Shown: positions 14,877-23,993, numbered from the stretch's first letter. The stretch is 31,211 nucleotides of DNA from an uncultured Eubacteriales bacterium (GCA_900548735.1 URMC01000011.1:1-31211); one strand, 5' to 3'. The notes: generated by a model from the letters alone, not told the origin. Made by a program: numbers and translations.

Positions 14877-16289
14877 ATGAATACCAAAACACCTCTGGAT
14901 TATTTTAAAGAAATTTCGGCTATTCCGCGTGCCTCGGGCAATGAGGCAGGGATGGCGGCATACCTGATGGCGTTCGGCAAAGCCATGGGGCTTTCTTCTT
15001 ACACGGACGCGCACCATAACGTTTTTTTGAAAAAGGAAGCCAGCCGGGGCAGAGAATCGGAGCCCCCGGTGCTCTTGCAGGCGCATACCGATATGGTGGC
15101 GGAAAAGAACGCCGGTGTGAAGCACGATTTTGCCACCGAGGGGATTGAACTGGTATTTGAGGGGAATATCCTGCACGCGGCAGGTACCACGCTCGGCGCG
15201 GATGACGGTTTCGGCGTGGCGCTGATTCTGCACGCCCTGGCAGACGAAACGCTTTCCCACCCGCCGCTGGAATGCCTTTTCACCGCTTCGGAGGAGATCG
15301 GGCTTCTCGGTGCCACGGGATTTGACTATTCGCACGTGAGCGCGCGGCGGATGGTCAATCTGGATTCCACCGGCGAGCGGGAAGTGATTGTCGGCTGTTG
15401 CGGCGGAATGCGGCATGACCTTTCTTTGCCCGTGGAAACCGCGAAAACCGACTGCTCCTGCTTCTCGCTGACGCTTGGCGGGCTTTGCGGCGGGCACTCC
15501 GGGGAGGATATTCACAAAGGCAGACTCAACGCCCATATCGTGATGGGCAAACTTCTGGCGGCATTGGCGAACAAGACCTCCGTTCGCCTTGCAAGCCTTT
15601 CCGGCGGGGATAAAGACAACGCCATCCCGCGGGAGTGCGAGGCGCATTTCGCGGCAGAGAACGGCGCCGCGGTGTTGGCGGCTTTCCCGGTATTGCGCAC
15701 GCTTGCCGCTTCCCTGATTGCGGCAGAGGAGGACAAGGGGCTGACGCTGACGCTTGCCGAAATCCCGGCGGAGCCGGTGATGAGTGAGGCGGACACCGCA
15801 AAAGTCCTTTCGGTGCTGTCGCTGCCCAATGGGGTGCTGGAATGGAAAGAGGGGCACACCATGCCGGCGCTTTCCCGCAATCTTGCCCGCATCCGCACCG
15901 AGGGCGGCAAACTGAATTTCGGTTTTTCCAGCCGTTGCCCGGATTTTGCAAAGATTGAGGGGCTGAAAAACGACCTGGACGCCTTTGCCGCAAAGATCAG
16001 CGGTACCACCAGACATTACGCCGCATATCCCGGCTGGGAGAGCCCGGCGGACGCCCCCGTTGTGCGGGATTGGCAAAAGGCATATCGCGCGGTGGCGGGC
16101 GTCGAGTGCGTGCCGACCGTGATCCACGCGGGGCTGGAATGCGGTATCATCTCCGGCGCCCTGCCGGGGCTGGAAGCCATTTCGGTGGGCGGCAATATCT
16201 ATGATCTCCATACCCCTGCCGAGCGCATGGAACTGGATTCTTTTGCCCGCATGGCAGAAGTCCTGCGGGAGTATCTGAAAATCTGCTGA
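14877..16289 (+). CDS. pepD: Aminoacyl-histidine dipeptidase (M20 family)
   Basis: A 470-residue cytoplasmic zinc peptidase that cleaves Xaa-His and related dipeptides. Metal and catalytic segments are all visible: LLQAHTDMVAEKN (His and Asp), GTTLGADDGFGVAL (bridging Asp), TASEEIGLLGA (catalytic Glu) and NLDSTGEREV. The C-terminal IHAGLECGIISGALPG and SVGGNIYDLHTPAERM complete the PepD pattern. There are two adjacent ATGs (14874, 14877). AGGAGA at 14865-14870 is better spaced (6 bases) from the second, so I use 14877. Length matches the family. It probably begins a two-gene unit with the DUF1003 gene 11 bases downstream. Confidence 0.96.
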   Translation: MNTKTPLDYFKEISAIPRASGNEAGMAAYLMAFGKAMGLSSYTDAHHNVFLKKEASRGRESEPPVLLQAHTDMVAEKNAGVKHDFATEGIELVFEGNILHAAGTTLGADDGFGVALILHALADETLSHPPLECLFTASEEIGLLGATGFDYSHVSARRMVNLDSTGEREVIVGCCGGMRHDLSLPVETAKTDCSCFSLTLGGLCGGHSGEDIHKGRLNAHIVMGKLLAALANKTSVRLASLSGGDKDNAIPRECEAHFAAENGAAVLAAFPVLRTLAASLIAAEEDKGLTLTLAEIPAEPVMSEADTAKVLSVLSLPNGVLEWKEGHTMPALSRNLARIRTEGGKLNFGFSSRCPDFAKIEGLKNDLDAFAAKISGTTRHYAAYPGWESPADAPVVRDWQKAYRAVAGVECVPTVIHAGLECGIISGALPGLEAISVGGNIYDLHTPAERMELDSFARMAEVLREYLKIC

Positions 16290-16300
16290 CGGAGGCACCT

Positions 16301-16819
16301 ATGGGAAACAGCAAGGAACGCAAAAAGGTCATCAAAGAACTGCTGAAGATTACGGATAAAGAATTTACCGATGAGGAGTTAATCCGCCAGCTGACGATGA
16401 CCGAGGTTGTAAAGAATACCGATCAGGGGGAAAAGCCCTCGTTCGGTCAGCGCGCGGCAGACGCCGTGGCGCGGTTTGCCGGGAGCTGGGCGTTTATTTT
16501 CAGCTTTGTTGCGGTAATGGTGATCTGGATGGTGCTGAATATCCTGCTTGCCACCAACGCCTTTGACGCATATCCGTTTATCCTGCTGAATCTGGTGCTT
16601 TCCTGTATCGCGGCGGTGCAGGCACCGCTGATTATGATGAGTCAGAATCGCCAGGAAGCCAAAGACCGCGCCCGCGCGGAAAACGACTATCATATCAACC
16701 TGAAAAACGAGTTGATCATTGATGACTTGTATAAAAAGATCAGCCAACTGCTGGAAGAGCAGAAGAAACTTTCCAAACAGTTGGAAGAATTGCAGGCAGA
16801 ACAGCAGAAAAATTCCTGA
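16301..16819 (+). CDS. DUF1003 family membrane protein
   Basis: A 172-residue protein. The conserved DUF1003 core runs from about residue 47 (FGQRAADAVARFAGSW) through two membrane helices (FIFSFVAVMVIWMVLNILLA and PFILLNLVLSCIAAVQAPL) to the family signature IMMSQNRQEAKDRARAENDY. The N-terminal 45 residues are charged. The C-terminus (about 135-172) is rich in Glu, Lys and Gln with heptad character (LLEEQKKLSKQLEELQAEQQ), a likely coiled coil. The biochemical function of DUF1003 is not established. GGAGG precedes the ATG, with only 11 bases after pepD. A strong bidirectional terminator follows. Confidence 0.93.
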   Translation: MGNSKERKKVIKELLKITDKEFTDEELIRQLTMTEVVKNTDQGEKPSFGQRAADAVARFAGSWAFIFSFVAVMVIWMVLNILLATNAFDAYPFILLNLVLSCIAAVQAPLIMMSQNRQEAKDRARAENDYHINLKNELIIDDLYKKISQLLEEQKKLSKQLEELQAEQQKNS

Positions 16820-16824
16820 AGAAT

Positions 16825-16856
16825 AAAAAAAGCCCCTCCGCGCGGAGGGGCTTTTT
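16825..16856. terminator. Bidirectional intrinsic terminator between convergent genes
   Basis: A 22-base perfect palindrome (16831-16852, core CCCCTCCG / CGGAGGGG) is preceded by AAAAAA and followed by TTTTT. It can terminate both the plus-strand DUF1003 gene and the minus-strand lipoprotein gene, whose stop codon begins at 16858. Confidence 0.95.
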
Positions 16857-18220
16857 CAGTTGAATTTAATGTCTGCCCAAACCGGCAGGTGGTCGCTGGC
16901 GTGCAGGTCGTTGTCGGTGTCGTTTCCGATATGGTGCGTCAGCGCCGTGATACGGTCAGCGTTGTAGAAAATGTGGTCAATGCTCTTGCCGGCTACCGCT
17001 TTCGCGCCCACTGTGTGGGTGGTTTTGATGCCGGTCACGCGGCTCCCGGTGGCGGAAACCTCTGCCTCGGTCAGCCCGAAATCGGTCATCATCCGGTAGG
17101 GCGTGGAGGTGGAGTTGAAATTGTAGTCCGCTGTGTGGAGAATCGGGATTTTGCCGTATTTTCCTTCCAGCTCGGTCTGCACTTCGATGATCTGCCGCAC
17201 GTTCCCCTCGCGCCACTCGTTGGCAATGGCATTCAGCTCGGTTTTGGTTTTATCCTCATAATCGGCATAGGTCGGGGAACAGTAAGCGCCGTGCAGATTG
17301 ATCACGCCAAAGATTTTTTCCGTATCCCGTGACTTCAAAACGGCATAGGCAATGGATTTGGTGTTGGTGCCGGTATACCGATCGCGCAGCCAGTCGGCGC
17401 CCGCCTCCACCACCTCATATTTGCTTTTCAGGTAAAGAATCGGCGTGTAAACATAGGTCCTTCCGTCGCTGTGGTAGGTGGTTGCCACCCCGTATTTGTC
17501 GGTCAGCTGACCGATTACGTTCCGATACTGCGCCTTGTTGCACTCCTGAAAGCACATAATGTCGGGGTGATAGTCCGCCACCACGTTCCGGATGGGCTCA
17601 TAGCGGTTCTTCGCGTCGTTATCTGAGCAGTTGATGTTCAGGGTCATGATGCGCAGATCTGCACCCTCGGTCAGTGGCGCACCCTCAATACCGGCAATGC
17701 CGGTTTTGGTCTTTTCGTACCAGATGCGCAGGGCGCGATCCTTTTTGCCGCTGGAAAGATACGTTTCGACAAAAGCGTCCACGGCTTTCTCGGTGGCAAA
17801 GGAATTGTGCCCCGTGACAACCAGTTTGTTGCCGATCGCGGCAATGATGTATTCCTCCTTGCCGATTTTTTGCAGAGCCGCGGCGGATTCGGCACGGTTG
17901 GTGGGACCAATCAGAATCTCATAAGCGTCCGAGCGGTAGGTGTCGGTGCCCGAAAGCCCTTCCACCGTGTCCGCAGAAATGCCGATCGTGCCGGAATACA
18001 CTTCGTTGAGTTTTGTCTGAAAATCGGCGGCAAGCCCTGCAGGTGTGATGGCGGAATAGACCACGGTAAAGGGAGAGGCGCCGCCTGCGGCGATTATTTC
18101 CAGATATTGTGTGGTCGGGTCGTCGGTTCCGCCTGTTTCCTCCGGTGTTTTGTCGCAGGAGGAAAGAATGGTTGCAAGGCAGAACAAAAGGGCGAGAAAG
18201 AGGGCAAGCGGCTTTTTCAT
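16856..18220 (-). CDS. Secreted lipoprotein with endonuclease/exonuclease/phosphatase-fold domain
   Basis: A 454-residue protein. The signal peptide MKKPLALFLALLFCLATI ends in lipobox LSSC (Cys22), so it should be a membrane-anchored surface lipoprotein. Residues about 38-155 resemble the non-catalytic domain found ahead of some clostridial glycoside hydrolases (EILIGPTNRAES at 101; KLVVTGHNSFATEKAVDAF). Residues about 188-454 are an EEP domain with the expected active-site set: Asn195, Glu226 (FQECN), His310 (NLHGAY), Asp365/Asn367 (TADYNFN), Asp415-His416 (SIDHIFYN) and Ser442-Asp443-His444. Likely a phosphodiesterase or nuclease acting on an unknown extracellular substrate. An AAAAGGAG site precedes the ATG. 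It is the last gene of the minus-strand block. Confidence 0.88.
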   Translation of the reverse strand: MKKPLALFLALLFCLATILSSCDKTPEETGGTDDPTTQYLEIIAAGGASPFTVVYSAITPAGLAADFQTKLNEVYSGTIGISADTVEGLSGTDTYRSDAYEILIGPTNRAESAAALQKIGKEEYIIAAIGNKLVVTGHNSFATEKAVDAFVETYLSSGKKDRALRIWYEKTKTGIAGIEGAPLTEGADLRIMTLNINCSDNDAKNRYEPIRNVVADYHPDIMCFQECNKAQYRNVIGQLTDKYGVATTYHSDGRTYVYTPILYLKSKYEVVEAGADWLRDRYTGTNTKSIAYAVLKSRDTEKIFGVINLHGAYCSPTYADYEDKTKTELNAIANEWREGNVRQIIEVQTELEGKYGKIPILHTADYNFNSTSTPYRMMTDFGLTEAEVSATGSRVTGIKTTHTVGAKAVAGKSIDHIFYNADRITALTHHIGNDTDNDLHASDHLPVWADIKFN

Positions 18221-18250
18221 ATCGGCTCCTTTTGGGCGGGTTTTAGCGGT

Positions 18251-18508
18251 TTATTCCGGAATGCGCTCACCCTCGGTCAGGGCTTTTGCCAGCTGGTCGG
18301 GGCAGGAGGTGGGGCGCGGACCGCAGTGAATGCCCGTCAGGCGCTTCACTGCTTCCTCTACGCGCATTCCCTCAATCAGTGCCGCCACGCCTTGCGTGTT
18401 GCCGGAGCAACCGCCGGTAAAGCGCACCTTTTTGATGATGTCACCATCAAGGTCAATGTCAATCACGCGGGAGCAGACCCCATGCGGAATGTAACGAATG
18501 TGTTCCAT
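18251..18508 (-). CDS. Small TSCPD-domain protein (TIGR03905-like)
   Basis: An 85-residue protein matching the small TSCPD family common in Clostridia. HGVCS (Cys12), FTGGCSGNTQGV (Cys34) and GIHCGPRPTSCPDQLAKAL (Cys62, Cys69) supply four cysteines that could bind a metal. A TSCPD module also occurs at the end of some ribonucleotide reductases, but this stand-alone family has no established function. Its ribosome binding site (TAAGGAG) overlaps the htpG stop codon, with only 9 bases between the genes, so the two are translated from one message. The ATG at 18508 has 5-base spacing from AGGAG. Confidence 0.93.
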   Translation of the reverse strand: MEHIRYIPHGVCSRVIDIDLDGDIIKKVRFTGGCSGNTQGVAALIEGMRVEEAVKRLTGIHCGPRPTSCPDQLAKALTEGERIPE

Positions 18509-18517
18509 GGTTTCTCC

Positions 18518-20362
18518 TTATTTCATCAGTTCGTCCAGCATTTTGTAGCTGTCCTTCAAAAACTTTTCCATTTCCTCTGACGTGAATTTGCGCAGGGAAA
18601 GCAAAGACAGCCGATAGATATAAGAGGCGTAATTTTCCGCGCCATCGGCATCGCTCCCATCCATCGCCGCCAGTTTGGAGATGAGCGGGGAAGCGGTGTT
18701 GAGCACCAGCGTCATATCCAGCGGGAAGCTTTCGCCGAAGTCCGCCCCGCCGCTCATGCGGTACATTTTCATCATATCTTCCATCCGGCGGGATTCCTCG
18801 CTCACGTTCAGCACTGCAGGGATGGCGGCGTTTTTCAGCGCTTCAAACTTCACATTCAGCTTTTCGTTGCCGCTCACCTTGCGGAAAAGCGTGCGCAGCG
18901 TTTCGTTTTCCTCGGCGTTCTCACCTTTGGAAAGGGAAGAAAGATCCGCATCCACCCGGATAAACTTCACACCCTCGCGGTGGGATTCCACACATGCGGC
19001 AAACTGGGTGTCTACCAGGCTGTCAAAGTGCGCCACGTCGATCCCCTCCGCGCGGTAAAGCGCGATATACTGTGCCTGTACCGACGGGTCGGTGGTGTAG
19101 TAGATTTTGTTTTCATGAGTCTCTTTTGCTTTGTCCAGATACTCGTCAATCGTCACGTGCGTGCCGTCGGTCAGCTTTAAAAGCAGGCTTTCTTTCACGC
19201 GGTCATAAAATTTTCCGTCCCGGATGCAGGCGTATTCCACAAAGGTTTTGATGTCATCAAATACCTTTTCGTAGCGTTCCCGCTCGTCCCGGCAAAGGGA
19301 TTTCAGCTTGTCCGCCACCTTTTTCACGATATGCGCGCTGACCTTTGCCACGTAGGTGTTGGTTTGCAGATAACTGCGGGAAACATTCAGCGGAAGCTCC
19401 GGGCAGTCCAGCACGCCTTTGAGCATCAGCAGATACTCCGGGATGACCTCTTTGATGTTGTCTGCCACAAAGACCTGATTATAATACAGTTTGACCTGCC
19501 CCTCCAGCGAATCATAGTTGGTGGCAAGGCGGGGGAAGTACAGAATCCCCTTGAAGTTCAACGGGTAGTCGGCGTTGATGTGAATCCAGAACAGCGGCTC
19601 CCGATAGTCGGCAAACACCTTCTGATAAAAGTCCTTGTACTCCTCGTCGGTGCAGTCGGCAGGGTTTTTCTGCCAGAGCGGCGTGGTATCGTTGACAGGT
19701 TCCTCTTTCTCGCCCTCTTTTTTCTCGCTTCCGTCGTCAAAATAAATTTCTACCGGCATAAACGAGCAGTATTTGCGCAGCATCTCGCGGATTTTGCCGC
19801 TGTCCAGATACTCGGTTTCGTCATCCGCAATGTGAAGCACCACCTCGGTGCCGCGTTTTTCACGCTCGCCCGCCTCCAACTCATAGGCGCCGTCCCCGTC
19901 ACAGCTCCAATGTACCGCAGGGGCGCCGGAGTAGGAACGCGTGAAAATTTCCACCCGGTCACTCACCATAAACGCGGAGTAGAACCCAAGCCCGAAGTGC
20001 CCGATGATTCCGCTCTTTTCGCCGTCCTCGGAGCTTTCATATTTCTGAATAAAGTCCACCGCGCCGGAGAGGGCGATCGAGCAGATATATTTTTTCAGTT
20101 CCTCCTCGGTCATCCCGATGCCGTTATCCTCCACCGTGAGGGTTTTTGCCGTTTTATCCAGCACTACATCGACGCGGAAAGGCTCTTCGGTTTCGGGCGT
20201 TTCGCCAAGTGACTGCAAGCGTTTCAGTTTGGTGATGGCGTCGGTCGCGTTGGAGACCAGCTCGCGCAGGAAAATATCCTTCTCGGAGTACAGCCATTTC
20301 TTGATGACAGGAAAAATGTTTTCGGTATTGACGGAAATTCCGCCGGTTTGTTTTTCGGACAT
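18518..20362 (-). CDS. htpG: Molecular chaperone HtpG (bacterial Hsp90)
   Basis: A 614-residue cytosolic ATP-dependent chaperone of the GHKL family. The ATP-binding motifs are intact: FLRELVSNATDA (Glu34, Asn38, Asp41), VEDNGIGMT (Asp79) and GHFGLGFYSAFMV. The middle domain carries LNVSRSYLQ, including the catalytic arginine. The C-terminal dimerisation domain is present and ends in LLDELMK. The length is close to the usual 610-630 residues. A charged linker (about residues 213-222, GSEKKEGEKEEP) follows the N-terminal domain. TGGAGG precedes the ATG. It lies 51 bases after the second AI-2E gene; no separate strong promoter or CIRCE-type repeat was seen, so it may be read from the upstream minus-strand promoter. 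Confidence 0.98.
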   Translation of the reverse strand: MSEKQTGGISVNTENIFPVIKKWLYSEKDIFLRELVSNATDAITKLKRLQSLGETPETEEPFRVDVVLDKTAKTLTVEDNGIGMTEEELKKYICSIALSGAVDFIQKYESSEDGEKSGIIGHFGLGFYSAFMVSDRVEIFTRSYSGAPAVHWSCDGDGAYELEAGEREKRGTEVVLHIADDETEYLDSGKIREMLRKYCSFMPVEIYFDDGSEKKEGEKEEPVNDTTPLWQKNPADCTDEEYKDFYQKVFADYREPLFWIHINADYPLNFKGILYFPRLATNYDSLEGQVKLYYNQVFVADNIKEVIPEYLLMLKGVLDCPELPLNVSRSYLQTNTYVAKVSAHIVKKVADKLKSLCRDERERYEKVFDDIKTFVEYACIRDGKFYDRVKESLLLKLTDGTHVTIDEYLDKAKETHENKIYYTTDPSVQAQYIALYRAEGIDVAHFDSLVDTQFAACVESHREGVKFIRVDADLSSLSKGENAEENETLRTLFRKVSGNEKLNVKFEALKNAAIPAVLNVSEESRRMEDMMKMYRMSGGADFGESFPLDMTLVLNTASPLISKLAAMDGSDADGAENYASYIYRLSLLSLRKFTSEEMEKFLKDSYKMLDELMK

Positions 20363-20413
20363 GATTTGTTACCTCCAGTCTTTTCATCGTCCATAACAGC
20401 TACCCGGCTGTTG

Positions 20414-22339
20414 TCAGCGTTTTTTCTTTACGGGGTGCTCTTTGTTGTAGAGCTGTGCCACGAGATTCAGCCCTTTCAGAAAGCGCGAGAACGCAAAGAA
20501 AGGTCCTACAATGGTGGGCAATCCCAACAGCCCCCACAAGAGAAAGTATTTGTGTGTGATCGGGCACTCCACCCCGTGTTCCTCGCAATAATCCTGCCAA
20601 CGGGAAATGACGGAGCAGTGCCAGAAATAGCCGAACAGCCCCAGCGTGAAAATGTTGGCAAGAATATAGGAGAACACCCCCCACGTGCGTTTGTTATCCT
20701 TGGCGCAGGCAAGGTTGGTGTATTGTGCCGTGATTTCAATCAGGTAAAGAGGATAAACCAGCACGGTGCAGACTGAGAGAAGCACCGCCCGCACAAAGCC
20801 GCGGCTTTCCTTCATCCCCTCTGCCATAATCTGGTTATAGATGGTGCCTTTCTGATCCTCCGGCAACGGATGCATGGAAAACAACCGTTGGAAAAACCGC
20901 CCGACCATCAGGCACATCCGCCGGAAACGACGGTTGAACCGCCGCTTTTTGGCGGCGGGAGTGCCCGGCTCCGGCACTTCCTCGGTTTCCACGGCACGTA
21001 CCCAGCGCACAAAACGTTGCGTCATGGTCGGTTTGCTTTCGTCGATGTCCTCCGGGCGGATAAACGCGGTGGCAGGGTAGTAGGCGTAAAGGTCGGTTTC
21101 CTCGCCTTTCTTTTTCAGGCGGAAGCAGATGAAGTCGTCCAGTACCGCCATAAGCAACGCAAAAATCGGTACGCCCAGCACCATGCCGGCAACGCCCAGC
21201 AGATTTCCCATTACGGTCACCGCCACCAGCACACCGAGCGAGGAAAGCCCCGTGCGGTCGCCGAGAATCCACGGCGCCACCAGGTTCCCGTCGATCTGCT
21301 GTACAATCAGAATCAGAATGACAAACAGAAATGCCTTGGAGGGGGAAACGATAAAGATGATCAGTGCGGAGGGGATGGCACCGATAAAGGGTCCGAAGAA
21401 CGGGATAAAATCGGTCACCCCCACAATCACGGCAACCAGCGTGGCGTAAGGAATGCGGAAGATGTTGAAAAGAATGCCGCTGATAATGCCGACCATCATC
21501 GAGTCAAACATCTTGCCGATGATAAACCCGCCGAACTTCTGATGCGCGGTGGAGATATAGTGCAACAGCATCTCCTCTTTTTTGGGGGAGAGCAGTGCAT
21601 GGGAAACCCGCCGGCATCCGGCATTCAGCCGGTCTTTGGAGAGAAGCACGTAAATGGAAACAAATACGCCCACCAAGATGTTTTTGAGCACCGCAATCAC
21701 ACTACCAAGACGTGTGCCGATGTTGCCGATCAGCTTGGAGCCGTATCCGCTGATCCAGTTGAGAAGATAGGTCAGCAGCTTTTCAAAGCTGACAAGGTGA
21801 TCTTCGTTTCCGGGGATGGGAAGATAGGAGATAATGCGGTTGATAAAGTCCACCAACGTCGTGATATAACTCATGCCGTTGTTGCGAAGGTCGTTGATAC
21901 TGCCCACCACCTGCGGCACCACCAGCCACGCCACGCCGCCGATGATGGCAATCATCGTGAGGTACGCGGCAATCATGGAAACGGCAAGGTTCACCCGCGG
22001 GCGTTTGACTTTACGGAACACCCTGTATTCGTAAAAGCGGAGAAACGGGTTGCCGATATATGCGATCACCAACCCGATGATGATGGGGGCAAGAACGGAG
22101 TTGAGAATTCTAAACGGTTGTAACAGCGCATTGAAGTTGGCAAGAATCAGCACAATCACAATGCAGATCACCGTGATGGCGATTGCCCGCACCGGGGAAA
22201 ACTGCCGCTTTTCGGGGGCTGTGCTTTCGCCGGCGGCTGCACTCTCGCCTGCCGGGGAAGAATTTGCGTCTTTCTGCGCGGCGTTTTCTCCGGCAATATC
22301 CTCGCCGGTGTCGCGGGGGGATTGATCCTGATCAGGCAT
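20414..22339 (-). CDS. AI-2E family permease with extra C-terminal DUF4234-like membrane domain
   Basis: A 641-residue membrane protein. After an acidic, Ala/Glu-rich N-terminus, residues about 60-400 form the AI-2E/UPF0118 permease fold, with hydrophobic segments and the signatures FIIGKMFDSMMVGIISG, GVTDFIPFFGPFIGAIPSA and LGVPIFALLMA. A soluble linker follows. The last 130 residues add a second membrane module (ILANIFTLGLFGYFWHCSVI, then LLWGLLGLPTIVGPFFAF) that resembles DUF4234. The ATG at 22339 follows AAGGAGG by a normal distance; an in-frame ATG 36 bases upstream is less likely. It overlaps the preceding paralogue by 8 bases, so translation is coupled. The substrate is unknown; AI-2E members export varied solutes. 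Confidence 0.88.
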   Translation of the reverse strand: MPDQDQSPRDTGEDIAGENAAQKDANSSPAGESAAAGESTAPEKRQFSPVRAIAITVICIVIVLILANFNALLQPFRILNSVLAPIIIGLVIAYIGNPFLRFYEYRVFRKVKRPRVNLAVSMIAAYLTMIAIIGGVAWLVVPQVVGSINDLRNNGMSYITTLVDFINRIISYLPIPGNEDHLVSFEKLLTYLLNWISGYGSKLIGNIGTRLGSVIAVLKNILVGVFVSIYVLLSKDRLNAGCRRVSHALLSPKKEEMLLHYISTAHQKFGGFIIGKMFDSMMVGIISGILFNIFRIPYATLVAVIVGVTDFIPFFGPFIGAIPSALIIFIVSPSKAFLFVILILIVQQIDGNLVAPWILGDRTGLSSLGVLVAVTVMGNLLGVAGMVLGVPIFALLMAVLDDFICFRLKKKGEETDLYAYYPATAFIRPEDIDESKPTMTQRFVRWVRAVETEEVPEPGTPAAKKRRFNRRFRRMCLMVGRFFQRLFSMHPLPEDQKGTIYNQIMAEGMKESRGFVRAVLLSVCTVLVYPLYLIEITAQYTNLACAKDNKRTWGVFSYILANIFTLGLFGYFWHCSVISRWQDYCEEHGVECPITHKYFLLWGLLGLPTIVGPFFAFSRFLKGLNLVAQLYNKEHPVKKKR

Positions 22340-23960
22340 CGTGTTCCTCCTTTCCGGCGGTCTGCGTGCCGTCATTTTCTTGATCTGCGGTGCTCTCGGT
22401 GTCGGTCAGCGGGGCACTTTCCGGGGCAGGCTCCTTTGCCGGTTCCGGTGCGGGGGCATGCTCCGGCTCAAATGCGGCATCCGGTTTTTCCGGCTCATGC
22501 GGGAGAATCGAAATATATTCTTCCTGCACAACGGTCTCGCCTGCGCCTGCCGTGTCCGCCGCGGTTTCGGTCAGTTTCGGCAAACGGCGGAAAAACCGCC
22601 CCATGCGCAAGAATCCTTTGCGGAAAAACCGCCCGATGCTGTGCCAGGCAGACGGGGTATAGTCCACCCCTGCTTTTTCGGTCTCCACCGTCAGTACCCA
22701 GGTGCGGAAACGCTCCTGCATCGAGGGGCGCTGCTCGTCGGGGTCGGTGGGCTTGATAAACGCGTCCGCAAGATAGTAGTCGCACAGGCGCGCGGAATGT
22801 CCTTTTTTGTGAAGCTTCAGGGTAATCCAGTCGTCCAGCATTGCCATCAGGAGGGCAAACAGCGGTACGCCGACCAGCATTCCGGCAAAGCCGAGCAAAC
22901 CGCTTGCCACCGTGATGGATACCAGAATCCCCAGCGAAGAAAGCCCGGTGCTTCCGCCGAGAATGAAGGGACCCAGAATATTGCCGTCAAACTGCTGGAT
23001 GGCAAGAATCAGCACGCAGAAAAGAAGCGCTTTCATCGGATCCTTGATGAAAATAATCATCGCAGAGGGGATGGCGCCGATAAAGGGACCGAAGAAGGGG
23101 ATAACGTTGGTCACACCCACAATCACGGCAACCAGCACGGCATACGGAATCTTGAAAATGGCAAAAATAATCCAGCTGAGAACCCCGATAATCAGGGAGT
23201 CAATAATTTTACCAATGAAAAAACCGCCGAATTTGCTGTGCGCTTTGCTGATGTAATAAAGCAGCATCGTCTCTTTCTTTTTCGGCAACAGCGCGCGGAA
23301 AATACGTCGGCACCCGGCGTTCAGCCGATCCTTGGAAACCAGCACGTACACCGATACGAAAAAGCCGACCAGGATGTTTTTGAGTACCGTGATCACGCCC
23401 CCGGCAAATGAGCCGATAAAGCCCATCATGGAGGAGTTATAGTCATCAATCCATTTCAGAAAATAATTCAGCAGTTTCTCAAAGGAAAGCAGATTATCCG
23501 GGTTTTCCTCCAAAAAGGGAATGGCGCGGATGATCCGGTTAATAGATTCAATAATATTGTCCACATAAACCATGCCGTTGTCGCGCAGGTCGGAAATGCT
23601 GTTGACAATCTGCGGTACAATCAGCAGAATCACGCCTACAATCATCACAAGAATAACCGCGTAAGTGCAGATCAGCGAAAGCGCCCGGTTCACGCGCCGT
23701 TTTTTCAGGCGGCAGAACACGCGGAATTCAAACAAGCGCAGCAGCGGGTTGGCAAGATACGCGATCGCAAGCCCGATGGTGATGGGCGCAAATACCGAGT
23801 TCAGGGTTTTGAACGGTTTGAGGATTGCCGGCAGATTGATCAGAATCAGAACAATCAGCAGGCACAGCAGTGCTACGGAAAGGATATAGAGTGGGGCCTT
23901 GCGGCGCTTTTTTCCGCCGTCGGCAGTTTCTTTGGCGGCGTTTTGCTTTTCGTCGTTCAT
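22332..23960 (-). CDS. AI-2E family permease (first of two tandem paralogues)
   Basis: A 542-residue membrane protein of the AI-2E/UPF0118 family. The permease core includes FFIGKIIDSLIIGVLSW, GVTNVIPFFGPFIGAIPSA and MLVGVPLFALLMAMLDD, with about eight hydrophobic segments. It closely parallels the downstream paralogue (both have VSKDRLNAGCRR or LSKDRLNAGCRR and the same loop order), so the pair arose by duplication. The C-terminal 130 residues differ: a low-complexity tail rich in Pro, Glu and Ala (EPEHAPAPEPAKEPAPE), probably disordered and cytoplasmic. Two ATGs (23966, 23960) compete; AAGGAG is only 2 bases from the first and 8 from the second, so I choose 23960. It is first in the minus-strand operon. 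Confidence 0.9.
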   Translation of the reverse strand: MNDEKQNAAKETADGGKKRRKAPLYILSVALLCLLIVLILINLPAILKPFKTLNSVFAPITIGLAIAYLANPLLRLFEFRVFCRLKKRRVNRALSLICTYAVILVMIVGVILLIVPQIVNSISDLRDNGMVYVDNIIESINRIIRAIPFLEENPDNLLSFEKLLNYFLKWIDDYNSSMMGFIGSFAGGVITVLKNILVGFFVSVYVLVSKDRLNAGCRRIFRALLPKKKETMLLYYISKAHSKFGGFFIGKIIDSLIIGVLSWIIFAIFKIPYAVLVAVIVGVTNVIPFFGPFIGAIPSAMIIFIKDPMKALLFCVLILAIQQFDGNILGPFILGGSTGLSSLGILVSITVASGLLGFAGMLVGVPLFALLMAMLDDWITLKLHKKGHSARLCDYYLADAFIKPTDPDEQRPSMQERFRTWVLTVETEKAGVDYTPSAWHSIGRFFRKGFLRMGRFFRRLPKLTETAADTAGAGETVVQEEYISILPHEPEKPDAAFEPEHAPAPEPAKEPAPESAPLTDTESTADQENDGTQTAGKEEHDA

Positions 23961-23993
23961 GCTCATCGCTCCTTTCGCGTATACTCATAATAT

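Noticed and set aside
14823..16298. 491-codon minus-strand frame opposite pepD
   Set aside because: It is antisense to a gene with intact catalytic motifs, and the translation lacks any family signature.
20870..22123. 417-codon plus-strand frame opposite the second AI-2E gene
   Set aside because: Antisense to a membrane protein with clear family motifs; the translation is His/Asp/Asn-rich and unlike a real protein.
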